DNA of 64,000 nucleotides from Lates calcarifer (GCF_001640805.2 NC_066837.1:26784789-26848788), one strand, 5' to 3'; positions 26,309 through 38,396 are shown, numbered from the stretch's first letter. Program-made: numbers and translations. The notes: generated from the letters alone by a model not told the origin.

Positions 26309-27180
26309 AGCTGCAAGCAGCATTGAACGGGCCCTTGCACCCCGCACCTGTCGGGGGACCAGCGGCTGTGGGGTTCCCGCAGGTCGAAGGACTGCGTGAG
26401 CACCGGGCACAGAACAAATGAGTCAGAAGTCCCTTACTGCCCCCATCAGGTGGCGCTATGACTGTACCTGAATATTGGCACGTAGATGTGTTCAAGCCAT
26501 GACACTTAGCATATGTCAAGTTTGGGGTATATTGGACAGTGCATGCAAGAGTTACAACAACTTCCTGTTTAACAGCAAAGGATCGAAATTTGCCATGGCG
26601 ACACAGCAAGGGCGTCCCGTGAAGACTCACAGTCTTCACAATTTGGCACCATTATGATCTTAATGCTTGTCTGACCACATTTGAGGTCAATCAGATCAAC
26701 CTACTTAGATAAAACACATCATTTCTTGTTTCCACTAGGTGGCGCTATGATCATATCTGTATATTTGAATGTAAATGTGTTCAGGACAGGTCTGTTGTCA
26801 AACCTGTGAAATTTGGGGCAGATCAGACAAAGTATGCATGAGTTACATCAACTTCCTGGTTAATGGCGAAACATTGAACTTTGCCATGCCGGCACAGACA
26901 CGCCCTTCAGCGGAACATTTAAATTTTCACAATAAGGCATCATGAAGGCCTTAAAGCTTTCCTGCCTGGGTCTGAAGTGGGTCACGTCAACCTGCTAGTA
27001 ACAGGACGTCAAAGTCTAAAACATGTCATTTCCTGTGGCCAATAGGTGGCGCTATAACTTTTTGTGAATATTGACATGTGGGTGTGTTCATGTCGGGACC
27101 CTTATCATCACTGTGAAATTTGGGGCTGATTGAACAAAGTATGGCTGAGTTACAGCAACGAAGTGCTTGGGCCCTAATTA
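26309..27180 (+). repeat. Interspersed repeat with three GGTGGCGCTATGA units
   Basis: It starts AAAGCTGCAAGCAGCATTGA followed by ACGGGCCCTTGCACC, and ends near TGCTTGGGCCCTAATTA. In between, the box AGGTGGCGCTAT recurs at 26448, 26737 and 27044, a spacing of 289 and 307 bp. Each box is followed by a TGAATATTGA/TTTGAATGT-like stretch, GTGTTCA, GAAATTTGGGG or its variant, GAGTTACA.CAA and a CTTCCTG box (the third unit is cut short). This is a recognised teleost repeat with diverged internal tandem units. It has no coding capacity that I can see. Confidence 0.75.
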
Positions 27181-28659
27181 GCGCCAGTTAGAAATGAGAA
27201 GCCTGCTAACTTGACATGAATGTTTTTTTCTGATGCTCTTTATTGGTTAAAAAAAAAAAGATAAAAAAGAGAAAGGATAGAAAAACAATTTAGTTAGACA
27301 AGTTTGATGTGCCTGACTCTGTGTATTGATTAATGGTGGCAACTGTGTCTCTAGATATTTAGAGGTACAAAACATAAGAACAAAGATTCAAACATCTGAT
27401 GAAGGTTTTCTTGTGATGTAGCAGCCAGAGGTTACAAGGCTTTGAAAACTTCCTCTAATCCCCCCGCTCCCTTTTTTAATTTTCTTTTTCCCTGCCTTTA
27501 GTACACTTCACATCTAAACAAGCCCAGTGTTTCTCACATGTTGATTGGTGACTGAGAGGACAGAGGTTGACTTTGCTCATTTCCTGTCTCTGACAACAAG
27601 TGCCTGCTGCTGTCTCAGTCATCCAAGTTGACATCCCCTGGGTTGTATTTTTCTTCACCTGGCAACTTGAAGCTCTTTCACCTGAATAGATGAAAGGCAC
27701 GCATTTCATTCAGACACACTGTGCATATTTGAATATATCATGTTCAGAAATGTATCTTATAGTTAATGTTCCCATTTGGGGTTTTAACTTTCCATGGGAA
27801 TCTTCTGTGTGAGTAATGAGAAATTAAATGTATTTACACAGAGTTATTTTATCTTTAAGAATGAGTGCTATATCATGATGGTAATTTGAATGAGACATTC
27901 CAACTTGCATCTAGTTGTTTGCCGTCACTACAGACACTACAGCCTTTTTTATTGTCTACAATGCGGCCTGATGTGTGTGACAGCCAAAGAGGCTCCTGCT
28001 GCACCTTACAGCTTTAACAGGCTGTATTTTAATTGCATCCTGAATGTTTAGGGTACTTTGAAAAGGTCGCCTGTTCTCAGGAAGTGACATGATGATAAAT
28101 GGCAACCGAGCCAGCACAGAATACACCTTTAAGAAGAGTTTGTTTCCTGTGGCCTTGATGGGTATATTGGAGTTGTTTTACAGAGGTGGTGTGAGGGGGA
28201 GAAAAAAGCAACAGACAGCTGCAGTTGCTGAGAAAGTTGGTCCCCACAGGAGACTGGAGCTCCCCCTCCAGGCCATGGTGGATAATGTTAGGAGATAAGT
28301 CAAGTTTTATACACAAACACACGCATCTCCTTCTGCCTGAAAATTCTGATTTGTATATTTAAATGGACTCTCCTAGGTGTCTTCCTCATACATATGAATC
28401 TGTCTTAATCTCTCTATGCCACTTGAATTTAATATGCCCCACTGTCATGAATGTAAATGAACAGCTTTGCTAAAGCATCTAAATACAATTGGGAATCATC
28501 TGAAATAATAACTACAAGCAGGTAAGTGTAAACACTTGTCCCACCTGCCTGCTTCCCCCTCTCTTTCTCTCTTTCCTCATTTAATTCAGCACTTTTCTTC
28601 AAAGTTATACCTCCCCACCACCTCCTCTCCTATACCATCTCTGATTTCAGGCACTATAC

Positions 28660-28900
28660 TTCCATCACTACAGGTCCCTCACTAACGCCATTATGCCATT
28701 CAGATACCACTTGATATCATCAGGATGAGCACTGCGCCTCTCGGCATTCAGGCACTCTTATCTGATTATGCCCAAATTGAATCAACTTGTGAGCCCTGCT
28801 ATCACACTGCAATTCAAACTCATATAGATGCGGGAAGCTGAAATGTGGCATCTTTGATCAAGGTCTGTTTAGTTTGGCCTCTGAAGGAAATGTGGTGATG
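28660..28900. promoter_or_regulatory. Candidate conserved non-coding block
   Basis: Unique-looking sequence with CTTATCTGATTATGCCC (GATA- and homeodomain-like sites), GCCATTATGCC and TTTGATCAAGG (a TCF/LEF-like core). No repeat features. Confidence 0.2.
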
Positions 28901-29670
28901 AACTATGAGCAAGTGATAGTTTTATTCTGCAAATCAGGATTATGAATCACAATAAATAATTAGGATTACAGTATTTAGTATCATTTAAATAATGATTGAA
29001 ATTACTGTACAGCAAGAGTCATAAATAGAGGTTATATGACAACTACATCATAGATCTGCTGCTTTCATTTTCTCTGCTCGACCAGAGATACTGTTTTTAT
29101 TTACAAATTATTTTCAGTCACTTCAGCTTTGCAGTTTTATTAAGTGTGGCTTAGTTAATCCTGACCAACAGCTACCTAAGCCAAGACATACTAGATGGTT
29201 TGTAAGGACGTTTTTTGTTGAATTTAAGGGAAATATATTTGTCTTTATTGTTCTTTGCTGAAGTTTGAGAGAGTAAGATGAATAAATTTCCCAAATTATA
29301 TTTAAACAAAAATAGACAGATGCTGGAGGGCTTTTAATGTGACACATCAGTATAGGAAGTGTTTTGTTTCAAGTTTAATAGATGATAGTTTAACAGAGAT
29401 TGAACGAAATGAAATCAGCCAGAAGCAAGTGGAAATACCTAAAGAATGAAAAGCGTTTTTTCTGTTAGAAAAGAGAAACTCAGAGCTGCAGATGATGGTG
29501 AGTTTGACATGACTGTGTTGTATTGATGAATTAGTGCTGTGACTACGTATAACATATTGAAACATTAAGGAACATTAAATATTAAGGGAGTTTTTTGTTT
29601 GTGTAAAAGTGCACAGCAGTGTCAGGTTTAAATGGAAAAATCATAAAGGAATATGATAAGGTATACCAAA

Positions 29671-29700
29671 GTTAAACAGGCAGTTAAACAGGCAGTTAAA
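29671..29700 (+). repeat. 12-bp tandem repeat beside the Tc1 element
   Basis: GTTAAACAGGCA twice plus a half unit, 80 bp left of the Tc1 element. Confidence 0.85.
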
Positions 29701-29780
29701 AAAATAAAGACCTGCCTCTCACATGAACCTGTTTCAAATACAAGCCTGCTAAGTACAAGTCCGAAGTAAATAGAGACATA

Positions 29781-29809
29781 CAGTGGTGGAAAAAAGTTTT
29801 CGGACACCC
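29781..29809 (+). repeat. Tc1 left terminal inverted repeat
   Basis: Starts CAGTGGTGGAAAAAAG and ends GGACACCC; inverse of 31120-31148 with two mismatches. Confidence 0.93.
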
Positions 29810-30092
29810 CATGCATTTGTGAAATATTGCATTAAGAATCACTCTTAGGTCTTTAAGTGCAATTTCTTTTAGTACAGTCACAGTCGAAATACTGAACAAA
29901 TCCTAAAAAAGCCATTAAAACTTAAAATTGATTGGTTCCATAAAAATACATAAGAAATTTTGAGTATTGGGTCATTTTGGTACCAGTGATCCACTAATGA
30001 AGGTCGTGCTTTTTATTAAAAGACACAATTTTTGTCACCGTGCTTCATGTCTATATAAAGCCAGCACATTTGAAAGTTCTTCAGAGACAAAA

Positions 30093-30933
30093 ATGGCTAA
30101 AATAAGGAACCTAACGCAGGAAACAGGCCTGAAGATACAGATTCTCAGCCAGGAAGGGTATAGCTGCTGCCAGATAGCCAGGAAGTGCAGATGCAGTCCT
30201 TCAGCAGTTGAATACACTCTGCAGAAATACAGACGAACAAACAGCTTGGAAGACAAACCAAGATCTGGGCGTCCAAGGGTTTCTTCAGCAAGAAATGACC
30301 ACATCCTGATCTGCATGTGCAGGGAAAACCGCCGAATGACATCACAGGAGCTTCAGCAGCAGTGGTCAAACCAAACTGGTGTCCAGTGTTCCACCCGCAC
30401 TGTACGTGGCCGACTTTTAGATCATGGCTTAAGGTCCTGGTATGGTTTGGGGATGCATGAGTGCTTCTGGTGTTGGTCATCTCACTGCCTGTGATGGAAC
30501 ATTGGACTCTGCCAAGTATTGTGCCATTCTCGAAACTCACATGCTCCCTTCTGCATGTGCACTGTTCCATCGAGGTCAAAACTGGATGTTTCAACAAGAT
30601 AATGCCCCTCACCACACATCCAGGGCCAGGAGAACTTGGCTGCAGGAGCACTGTATCCAGGTCTTAGAGTGGCCAGCTCAGTCCCCGGACATGATCCCCA
30701 TTGAAAATCTGCGGTGGATTATCAAAAGGTCCGTTTCAAAGCGTAAACCAAAGAATGTAGAAGAATTAAAAGCAGTAATTCAAGAAGAATGGGACAGGAT
30801 TACCCCTCAACAGTGTGAAAGGCTCGTGGGGAACATGCCAGCCAGGATTAGAGCTCTACTGTGTACTAATGGCAGGACTACTAAATATTCATTTGATGAT
30901 GTAATGGTTTATTTATTTTTTGTTCAGTTTTGA
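30093..30933 (+). pseudogene. Tc1-like transposase pseudogene
   Basis: The ATG at 30093 begins MAKIRNLTQE; that frame is also open upstream to 29967, but family proteins start near here. The first block (to about 30435) contains the paired helix-turn-helix DNA-binding region: CQIARKCRCSPSAVEYTL, then the GRPR-type hook KPRSGRPRVS, then TVRGRLLDHGL. At about 30435-30445 the frame shifts and the protein jumps to MVWGCMSASG, skipping the segment that carries the first catalytic Asp. The second block (30442-30933, 163 codons) keeps FQQDNAPHH and SPDMIPIEN; 34 residues separate this Asp and Glu, the DD34E spacing of Tc1. With one catalytic Asp lost and a frameshift, the copy is inactive. Confidence 0.92.
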
Positions 30934-31119
30934 CTGACAATGTTGAGAACTGACATATTGAAACTGTCAAGAATTTAGTTTTGTTAGTTTTTTGGGTAAA
31001 CAATAAACAACAAGTATATTTTGTATTTGTTTGTGTCTGTGTAATGCAGCCACACCTTTTGAAACACAAAAAAGATTTTTCCCAAATATTTCATGATAAT
31101 ATTTGATTTAAAATTTTAA

Positions 31120-31148
31120 GGGTGTCTGAAAACTTCTTTCCACCACTG
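31120..31148 (-). repeat. Tc1 right terminal inverted repeat
   Basis: Starts GGGTGTCTGAAAAC and ends TTTCCACCACTG. Followed by the TA target and then an extra partial copy of its own tip (31151-31164). Confidence 0.93.
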
Positions 31149-31164
31149 TATTTCCACCACTGTA
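31137..31164. repeat. 14-bp tandem duplication at the Tc1 right end
   Basis: TTTCCACCACTGTA occurs twice head to tail (31137-31150 and 31151-31164), spanning the element tip plus the target TA. Confidence 0.9.
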
Positions 31165-34020
31165 TTTGTTCTAAGAAGAGGTTCTAATGGTCATTCTCTA
31201 AAGGTATGTGTTATTTTTAATTGATTGATATCTCAAATTAGTTTCAAGCTTTCCAGTCCTACCATTCCATTTTGATTTGATGGGTAGGCTCTTCTCCCAC
31301 TTCTAACATTGTCAGAATTTGTCTTGTTATTTTTCATTAGTTTCAGTAGCTGGAAGTTTTGTAAGGAGTTGAGGTTAGAATATGGCTTCTCCTGTGATTC
31401 AAAGCCATTTGAGAGGAGGCAGGCTGTTTGGTAAAAGGCATGTTAGTTATATAACAGAAGGGCCTTGGTGAGTGTGATAATGATTCAGACTGGTCCAACC
31501 GGGTGCTTTTCTGTTGCATAACTAGTTGACACCTCTGTGTCCCTTCCATCCATGCACACACAAACACTATTTAATGAACTGAAGAAGCACAAACAATGCA
31601 CATGTCCTCCGTCTCTTGTTGTTACTGCTTTAAAGTTTCTCACGCAGCTTTCCCACCATGTATATACACATGGGTACAGGCACGAGCATCACATTGACTT
31701 CACTCTTACAAAATCACTCAGACTGGTGAAGTGTGATCTTAAGTAAGCAACAGGTGGCAGAGTAAACAAGTTGACAGCAGTAAAGCAGCAGTAAGCAACA
31801 GTAGCACCAGTGGTCTGTGTTTTTTATGTTTGTTTATGTGTAGAATATCAGCTACTAGTGTTTCATTGTGAAACAAAAACACTCAAAAAGCACTGCTGTG
31901 AAGCCTGTAAAACTGCATTATACAAGAGGTTTGCAGAAGTTGTATTGTATTCTGTTGTATTTTTACCTTTCCTTCCATCAGTTTCACACTGAGAAGTGTA
32001 AAACCTTTAAGAAAGCCTCCTTGTTTACCCACCAATTAAATTTAGCTTTTGTGGCATTTGTGTCTCTTCAAATTCAGACCAACTAACAACCTCATGGTTT
32101 GACATCTACAAGTTTCCAGTTAAAATCACTATTGTTGGAAAACATGAAAGGGCTTTTAAAGGTTTCACATCTTGTAAAGCAGAATGTCTTTGTCTGAGTC
32201 AATATAATATTGGATCATTGGAAACTAAATGTCTCTATCTGATTTGTCAGCTTGTTAGTCACTTCTTAACTGATTCAGAGCCTTATTTTCAGGCTGCTCA
32301 AAATTGAAACAATATCTTTCCCCATGCTGGATGTCTAATATTTAATAGGAAAACGTGTATGAGGTTCTGAATTTGTACATCAATATACTTACTAACACAT
32401 AGTGAACCATTAGGAATGGATGAGACTTCCTAGTTTATAGTAAAATATGTTATATATTTTATATATTTTAACCGCTGCCTGCATGACAAAAACATACAGT
32501 TTCTTTTATATAATGATAATCCTCAGGCTGTATGAAACTGGTCATGATGCAGGAGCTCGCAATGTTTCTGTCCCTTTAAAACTGAGAATGTAGCAAATCA
32601 AGTCAAGACTAGAGATTTAGCTACAAGATGTAAAATGCATCTACTTTACATATACATCTACAATGCATACACTACTCTGGTAATATTAGAACACAATCCA
32701 CTTCTACAGTTTATTGTGGATTTTTTGACAGAGGCCATGTAGTACATCAAATCATAACCAGATTTCAGACATGCCAGAAAACCAGGCTATTTCAGAGTGG
32801 TTTCAGCTGTTAAATCTTTTGAGGATATAAAGAGTATACACTAAGAGACATTGTCTGATTGTAAGTAATACCAACATGGTTGGTGTTAATATTATCTGAA
32901 TATTATCTGAAATCTCATGCCATAAGGAGAATTTAAGGCTTCAGCTGATATATTTATTGATTTTTTGCTAGAGGAAAATTGTAATTTAAACCTTCTTCAG
33001 TTTTGAACGTTAGCCCACTGCTTTGTATGAGGATTTACTGTTTTGCAGTTTACTCTCTTCTCTATTGTTTGTCATTTCCTTGAAATTTCAGATGTCTTGA
33101 ACAAGAGCAAGCTCTTCTGTGTCTCTTAGCTGCATGTGGGTCAGCTTGACATGTCAAGCTGTTTACCTCTATGCAGCACTTTACAGACGATTAACGTCAA
33201 ACTGTACCTCTCAGCTCGAAAATCTATTAGTAATGTGACATGTCAAATATAATACTGTTTGTTTATGTTGTAGAGAAATGTAGAAGCTGTAGTTAAAGTA
33301 TAAACCATGACCATGACGTAAGGCCCAGAGTGTGTCATTCTCCCTCAAAGAAAGTTGGTTCTTGTGTCTGTTTACTAGTTGTCAGCCACAGACATGTACC
33401 TAATTAAGATAAACAGCAGGAAGCTGTGTTTATGTAAGTCACTGTTTTATCAACCTGAGCCCTCAGTTCCTCTCTCATACGAAGGCTTGTGACGCACACA
33501 ACATAAAAAAATCTGTAAAGAAAACCAGCAGGATCATCCCCCTCATGGCTATCCAACCTAGTTTCTCATAAATGTACGTCTCTGTGTGTTCTTCCATGCG
33601 TCTTTCTCTCTCCCAAGGGCATTGTTTGCTGTGTGATATATTAATTTAAACCCCACCAATACCAGCAGATACTGCATCATCTAACATGATAAATAGGGAT
33701 GTAATGAGTAGTCTACTCTTCTCCTAGCATCTCTTAGGATTTGTAGGCATGATAAGTTGTCAATGTGCAAATGTGATGTGTACCTTTGCTTATATTAAAC
33801 CTTACACATTTTCACGACACCTTTGTATTTATTTGTGTTGGTTGTTCTGCTACTTTACATGAGCAAAATGGCCAAACATTATTATGGTATGGAAAACACT
33901 ACTTCAAGCTTGGGAGTTACTGTATAATTGAGTCCCTACTTCTGTCTTAGAGTGCGTAAAATGCCCAAGACATGAATTTCAGATGTAAAACATTTTCCTC
34001 TCTCGCCTCCTGTTTTTCAG

Positions 34021-34179
34021 GCACGTTACAAGCAGAGTCTGGACCCCACAGTGGATGAGGTGAAGAAGCTGTGCACGTCGCTGAGACGCAATGCCAAAGA
34101 GGAGCGAGTCCTCTTCCACTACAACGGCCATGGGGTGCCACGACCCACAGTCAACGGGGAGATCTGGGTCTTTAATAAG
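34021..34179 (+). CDS. rptor: rptor internal exon A (RNC domain, His motif)
   Basis: Raptor is the mTORC1 scaffold that binds mTOR and presents substrates carrying TOS motifs. The 159-nt exon encodes 53 residues, starting ARYKQSLDP and ending EIWVFNK, nearly identical to my recollection of vertebrate Raptor around residues 117-169. It includes [11 protein letters not shown]; the His of NGHG is the equivalent of the caspase catalytic His in the Raptor N-terminal conserved (RNC) domain. The acceptor is a strong pyrimidine tract ending TTTTTCAG at 34020, and the donor is AAG|GTACCA at 34180. Both ends are phase 0, so the exon is a whole number of codons. Upstream residues of the family (ending ENWQPR) were not found to the left, so the preceding intron probably exceeds 34 kb. 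The exon is richer in G+C than its flanks, as expected for constrained coding sequence. Confidence 0.97.
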
Positions 34180-36112
34180 GTACCACACACAAAGATAGAG
34201 TTGTAGACCTTCACTGGAACAAATTTTCAAGATAGATTTATTATATGTTGTTGTGATCTCACAGGCTGTGTTGACTTGTGCAACAAAAACACAATAATCT
34301 GAGTAAATCAAAGCCCATGTTAACACCATACACTCATCAGATTAATGCTGCAAAGTCTGTGGTCACAGAGAGAGTCACTGACATGCTCCAGTTTTATTCA
34401 TATAGTTATACAGTGGTTGCATCAGCTGAGCTAGGCCTAGTTCATTGTCATTCGTGTATGTAGAGGTAAAGATATGGTATGACAGGAATGAGCACTGTTG
34501 TTCAGACTGGATTCCTGCTACTCACTCAGAGTATATGAACAAACTTAATATGAGCAGTTAAATTATGGTACCATACTTTAAGACGGAATAGACTGTTGTA
34601 TATTATTTGGCTTCTGAATTGTATTATGATACACACATTAACATAGCTGCTAAAAGCTTAGCAGCGTCATGTGACACATAAAGCAAATGAAAAGCTAAAC
34701 ACACTGATTTGTTTATTTTGTGAGACATTTATTGTCAGGTTTACATATCCAAAACATTTGCTTTTGCCATGAAATTACATTGTGATGTGTCTTTACTGTT
34801 AGTCCATTCTAGAGATTATAGCTGGTAATTCTAAAAAAAATGCTCAGTTACTCAATCCTTAATTTTTACTAGTAAGTTTTGGGAAATAAAGGAGCTAAAG
34901 GATTTTACACATCAACATAAGTTTGGGTCTTATACTACTGCTTATATTACTTATACTACTCAGAAGGCCTGTGTTTTAAACTAGAAACATCTGGGCTTAT
35001 ATCAGGCTATTAACAATTAAAGACAGACATTGTCGTTGCATTATGGATCCACAGTTTTTTGGAACCTTTGCCGTTACTGTTCTTTTTTAAATATGATTCT
35101 TTTGAGTCCCCCAGCTTTATAGAATTACAATACTACATTGCAGTAACTTATTAATAAATAATTTTGAACATCATTAATAGTAAAAGAAATCCCAGTATCT
35201 AGAGCTGATATTGATACCAGTGGAAACTGGTGTTTGCTTGCAGTCTGAATGGTCTGAACAGCTACTTTAGCAGCTTTAACATCTGCTCTCAGTTTGTACT
35301 ACATACTCAACCATGGCAGTGGCACTGACCATCCTTGTATAGTTAGAACTTCTTGAAGCTTCCTCCCCTGAAATTGGACTTCAGGTCCTGTGATCAAAAT
35401 CCATGCAAAATATGTGAACACCTGAAAGGTTCCTGAGTTCCACGAAAAAGATCTTGTGGTCAAAATGATTCCACACCCAAACATAACAGCTTACCTACAG
35501 GCTCTTATCCAAGGGTCTAGCCCCACTGCGGTGTAGAGAGTCGCTGATTTGCAGATCAGACATAAAATCTTGAGTTGTTCATTGCCTTGTCCTATAAGTA
35601 AGCACCCACTCACAATGATGCACCACTGCTGTCTAGGCTTAGCTGTTGGTACCTCGTCTCCAGTACACCCTCGGGTCTTATGTCCTCTTCTCTTTCTCTG
35701 TTCTCCTTTCTTTCCCTCCACATTTTACTCCTCATACTTCACTCTGTGTCCTGTGAAATGAAGCTGCTGTGTCACTGGATGCTGAAGCAGGAGATCAGTG
35801 GAGATTTGGTGTTGAAACAATGTCAAGGAACCACATTTTCCATGAAGTACAACACCTTTATAAAACCATGGTTATTAGAGTTATGACTGCATGTGTCCCT
35901 TCCATCCTCATTTTTCTGTCTTTCTCATTATAATCTTTTCTTTTCTCTCTTTTCAAATGTTTCTCTCCTCTGCTCACACTCTCCATCAAACAGATGACTA
36001 GTTAATAATTAAACACAAATCTGTAAAAGTGAGTTAGCAGCAATAATATGACGCGCTATCTCTCCCATTTCTTACTCTGACATCTCTCTCTTTTTTTCTT
36101 TTTTTTTTTCAG
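34180..36112 (+). other. rptor: rptor intron between exons A and B (1,933 bp, phase 0)
   Basis: It begins GTACCA and ends with a long T tract and CAG. The interior is AT-rich and shows no repeat or ORF that I recognise. The last 60 bases (36055-36112) are strongly pyrimidine-rich, a long splice acceptor tract. Confidence 0.9.
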
Positions 36113-36259
36113 AACTACACCCAGTACATACCGCTGTCCATCTATGACCTGCAGACGTGGATGGGGAGTCCATCCATTTTCGTCTACGACTGCTCCAACG
36201 CGGGAATCATCGTCAAGTCGTTCAAACAGTTTGCCCTGCAGAGAGAGCAGGAGCTGGAG
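36113..36259 (+). CDS. rptor: rptor internal exon B (RNC domain, Cys motif)
   Basis: This 147-nt exon encodes 49 residues from [14 protein letters not shown] to REQELE and follows exon A without a gap in the Raptor sequence. It carries VYDCSNAG, whose Cys pairs with the His of exon A as the caspase-like dyad of the RNC domain. No protease activity is established for Raptor, and the domain is best known for substrate positioning. The acceptor follows a long T-rich tract (about 36090-36110) ending in CAG at 36112. The donor is GAG|GTGGGC at 36260. Both borders are phase 0. One visible difference from my recollection of human Raptor is Ile for Leu after the NAG motif, a conservative change. Confidence 0.97.
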
Positions 36260-36692
36260 GTGGGCAGCCAAACACACAGACAAACACACTCATACTTTAT
36301 GGCATGTCACAACACAGAAAGTAATTTGAGAGGAAAAAAACACTTCAAAGATTAAGACGAGTCATACGAACGCACACAGTTGGCATGCAGGCAAACACGG
36401 TGAAATGGTGTTTAGGAGTTATTAGTGGCAAAGTGGGTGATTGTCACTTGCATACATGCACACACTACAAAATTATACACAAATATACACTCACTCTCAC
36501 ACACTCTGCTATTAAGTATTTATAAAGGAGATCTAAGTGGTGTCAGTGAGTGTTGAGTCATGATTCTCAGCTTGAATCCTCTATATTAAAATTCCACAAT
36601 GTCCTCAGTCCTGTGATTCAGCCAATCAGATGGGCAGCTGGCTTTAAATGATTGAGTTTTGGTTTAGTCTTGGGAGTACATAAGCACACCTC

Positions 36693-36714
36693 CAACACAC
36701 ACACACACACACAC
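36693..36714 (+). repeat. (CA)n microsatellite
   Basis: About ten AC units after TCCA. Confidence 0.9.
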
Positions 36715-38103
36715 TCACAGACATACACAACATGCACACCACTACCAGCCCCAGTCCTTTCACTACTTCATCTTTTTATTACGTTTTCTCTCTCTTTCTC
36801 TCTCCCGGCTATGGCATGTTATGTGAATTCCTAATGAGATGGTGCTGTCATTCATCTCAATTATTCATGGGGAGGTTTCAGCCAGACTGTAGATTAGCTG
36901 GAAAACTAGAGATAGAGAGAGACAGAGAGAGAGAAAGGTACAGGATGAACAGTACAGAGCAGAGAGGTGGGAGATAGAGCGAGAGTGAAGAAGAGCTGCT
37001 GTGAAAGCTTCGTTACCCGTTCAAGTAAAGGTGAAGGCAGCAGGCAAACTGCTGAGTTGCCGCAGTGTTTGACAGAACTCGTCACAAGTGTCTCTCAATC
37101 TTCAGTCTCTCCTGCTCTTTCCTGTGGAACTTTGCAGAGGTCATGGCAGGACTGCAACTAAAAATCATAAAAAGAGATTTGATTTTATTTTTATTCTTAC
37201 CAAGGTCCATATTAACAAAGAGGAATTTCATTGTTTCCTTGACTTTTTTTTTTATTGTCGCACAAACTTTTTGCTGGCCATTGTCTGGGTTAAAATCAAA
37301 TCATCATTCGTCAAAATCATCATTCTCCAAAAGACAGACCATGGTTTGTCTTTATTAGATGTAGAGCACGTCATGGAGCTGGTGTGTAATTAACTCACAC
37401 ATTTACATTTAGTGTTACATTTAGTGTAAAAAGTGATAGTGAAATTGATATATGCTGTTTTTCTTTTCTTCACAAAGGAAGAGTTTTTGCATGTTAACTT
37501 CAAATAGAGCAGAGCTGAAACATCCAGCTAGTTTTATTTTATAGCTAGTTCTCTCAAGGCAACAGCCAAGATAAAGGTGTTAGATACTGTTGTCATTTAA
37601 GTGTAATTCTAGTCAGCCTTAAGGCCTGGGAGTAAAGCTTGTGAAGTGGCTGTGGTCATTGTTAGCTGCTGTGTGGCTGAGACAAGAATGGACAAGTCAT
37701 TTTTGGAGACAATATCGTACTTTTCTCATAGCAGGGCATACCATGTACTCCAAAGGCATTAGCTGCATCGTCGCACAAAGAACATTTATTTAAAGGTGAG
37801 AGTTTTGGGGTTACAGCTGGGAAATAGACAGAGGAGGAGACCCGGTTAAATGCTGGGGAAGTTGCATAACTTTCATAAGCAATCTCACTTTTCCACCTGA
37901 GTGCCTGGCCTTCTCACCCACTCACACAGGAAGTGTATGGTGGGGAGGGGTAATGGAAGATGAGGAGAGAGGCAGTGATTTCCAGAGACTTTTTAATCAT
38001 GCAGGAGATGATCCAAGCGGGGAGTCCCCCTCCTCGCCCACGCACTCCTCCACCCGAATCCCTCCGTTGCCACACTCTGCGCATGTGGGATCATGAAATG
38101 ATA

Positions 38104-38128
38104 ACACACACACACACACACACACACA
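38104..38128 (+). repeat. (AC)12 microsatellite
   Basis: Twelve AC units. Confidence 0.9.
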
Positions 38129-38336
38129 GTTTGTCATTTTTAAATGCGTACCGTTGACTCACGTTTCACATACACGACAGACCTGATCTCACCAGGGACT
38201 GTATTATTTGGAGATGCACTGATAGAGATGAAGGCAAGAGCATGGAGGAGACAAGTGAAAGAAAGATATGAAAAAGAGGAGGAGGTGTTTTATCACTCCT
38301 CCACAGCACCATATGAACCTCCCCCTGCAGTGCATT

Positions 38337-38360
38337 CAGTCAGTCAGTCAGTCAGTCAGT

Positions 38361-38396
<36 letters not shown>
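38337..38396 (+). repeat. Compound (CAGT)7(GT)n microsatellite
   Basis: Seven CAGT units (38337-38364) run directly into about 16 GT units, then TCCGTG interruptions. Confidence 0.95.

Larger units (their letters stand above)
29781..31148 (+). mobile_element. Tc1/mariner-like transposon, internally deleted
   Basis: Terminal inverted repeats of 29 bp lie at 29781-29809 (starting CAGTGGTGGAAAAAAG) and 31120-31148, differing at two positions, and are flanked by TA on each side (29779-29780 and 31149-31150) as Tc1/mariner insertion requires. Inside is a plus-strand DD34E-type transposase that has lost a central segment. The element is 1,368 bp, somewhat shorter than typical full-length Tc1 elements, consistent with that deletion. 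The low divergence of the ends and the long open blocks suggest a fairly young insertion. Confidence 0.95.
1..34020 (+). other. rptor: rptor upstream intron (partial, left edge open)
   Basis: There is no recognisable coding exon between the left edge and exon A. Its content is listed separately: an inverted repeat pair, hAT, MITE and Tc1 copies, other interspersed repeats and microsatellites. Stretches such as 700-1900, 9700-11900, 24300-26200, 27300-28600 and 31200-33900 hold only AT-rich unique-looking DNA with scattered short ORFs of no recognisable family. That this is one intron is inferred: Raptor residues just upstream of exon A were looked for by eye and not found, but a very short exon could be missed. 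Confidence 0.75.

Noticed and set aside
26301..26639. 112-codon minus-strand Cys-rich ORF
   Set aside because: Lies inside the GGTGGCGCTATGA repeat; no family and no conservation evidence.
30145..30651. 168-codon minus-strand ORF
   Set aside because: Antisense shadow of the Tc1 transposase.
37920..38100. C-rich CCCCCTCCTCGCCC stretch as a promoter or CpG island
   Set aside because: Too short and with few CpGs; no initiator or exon nearby.
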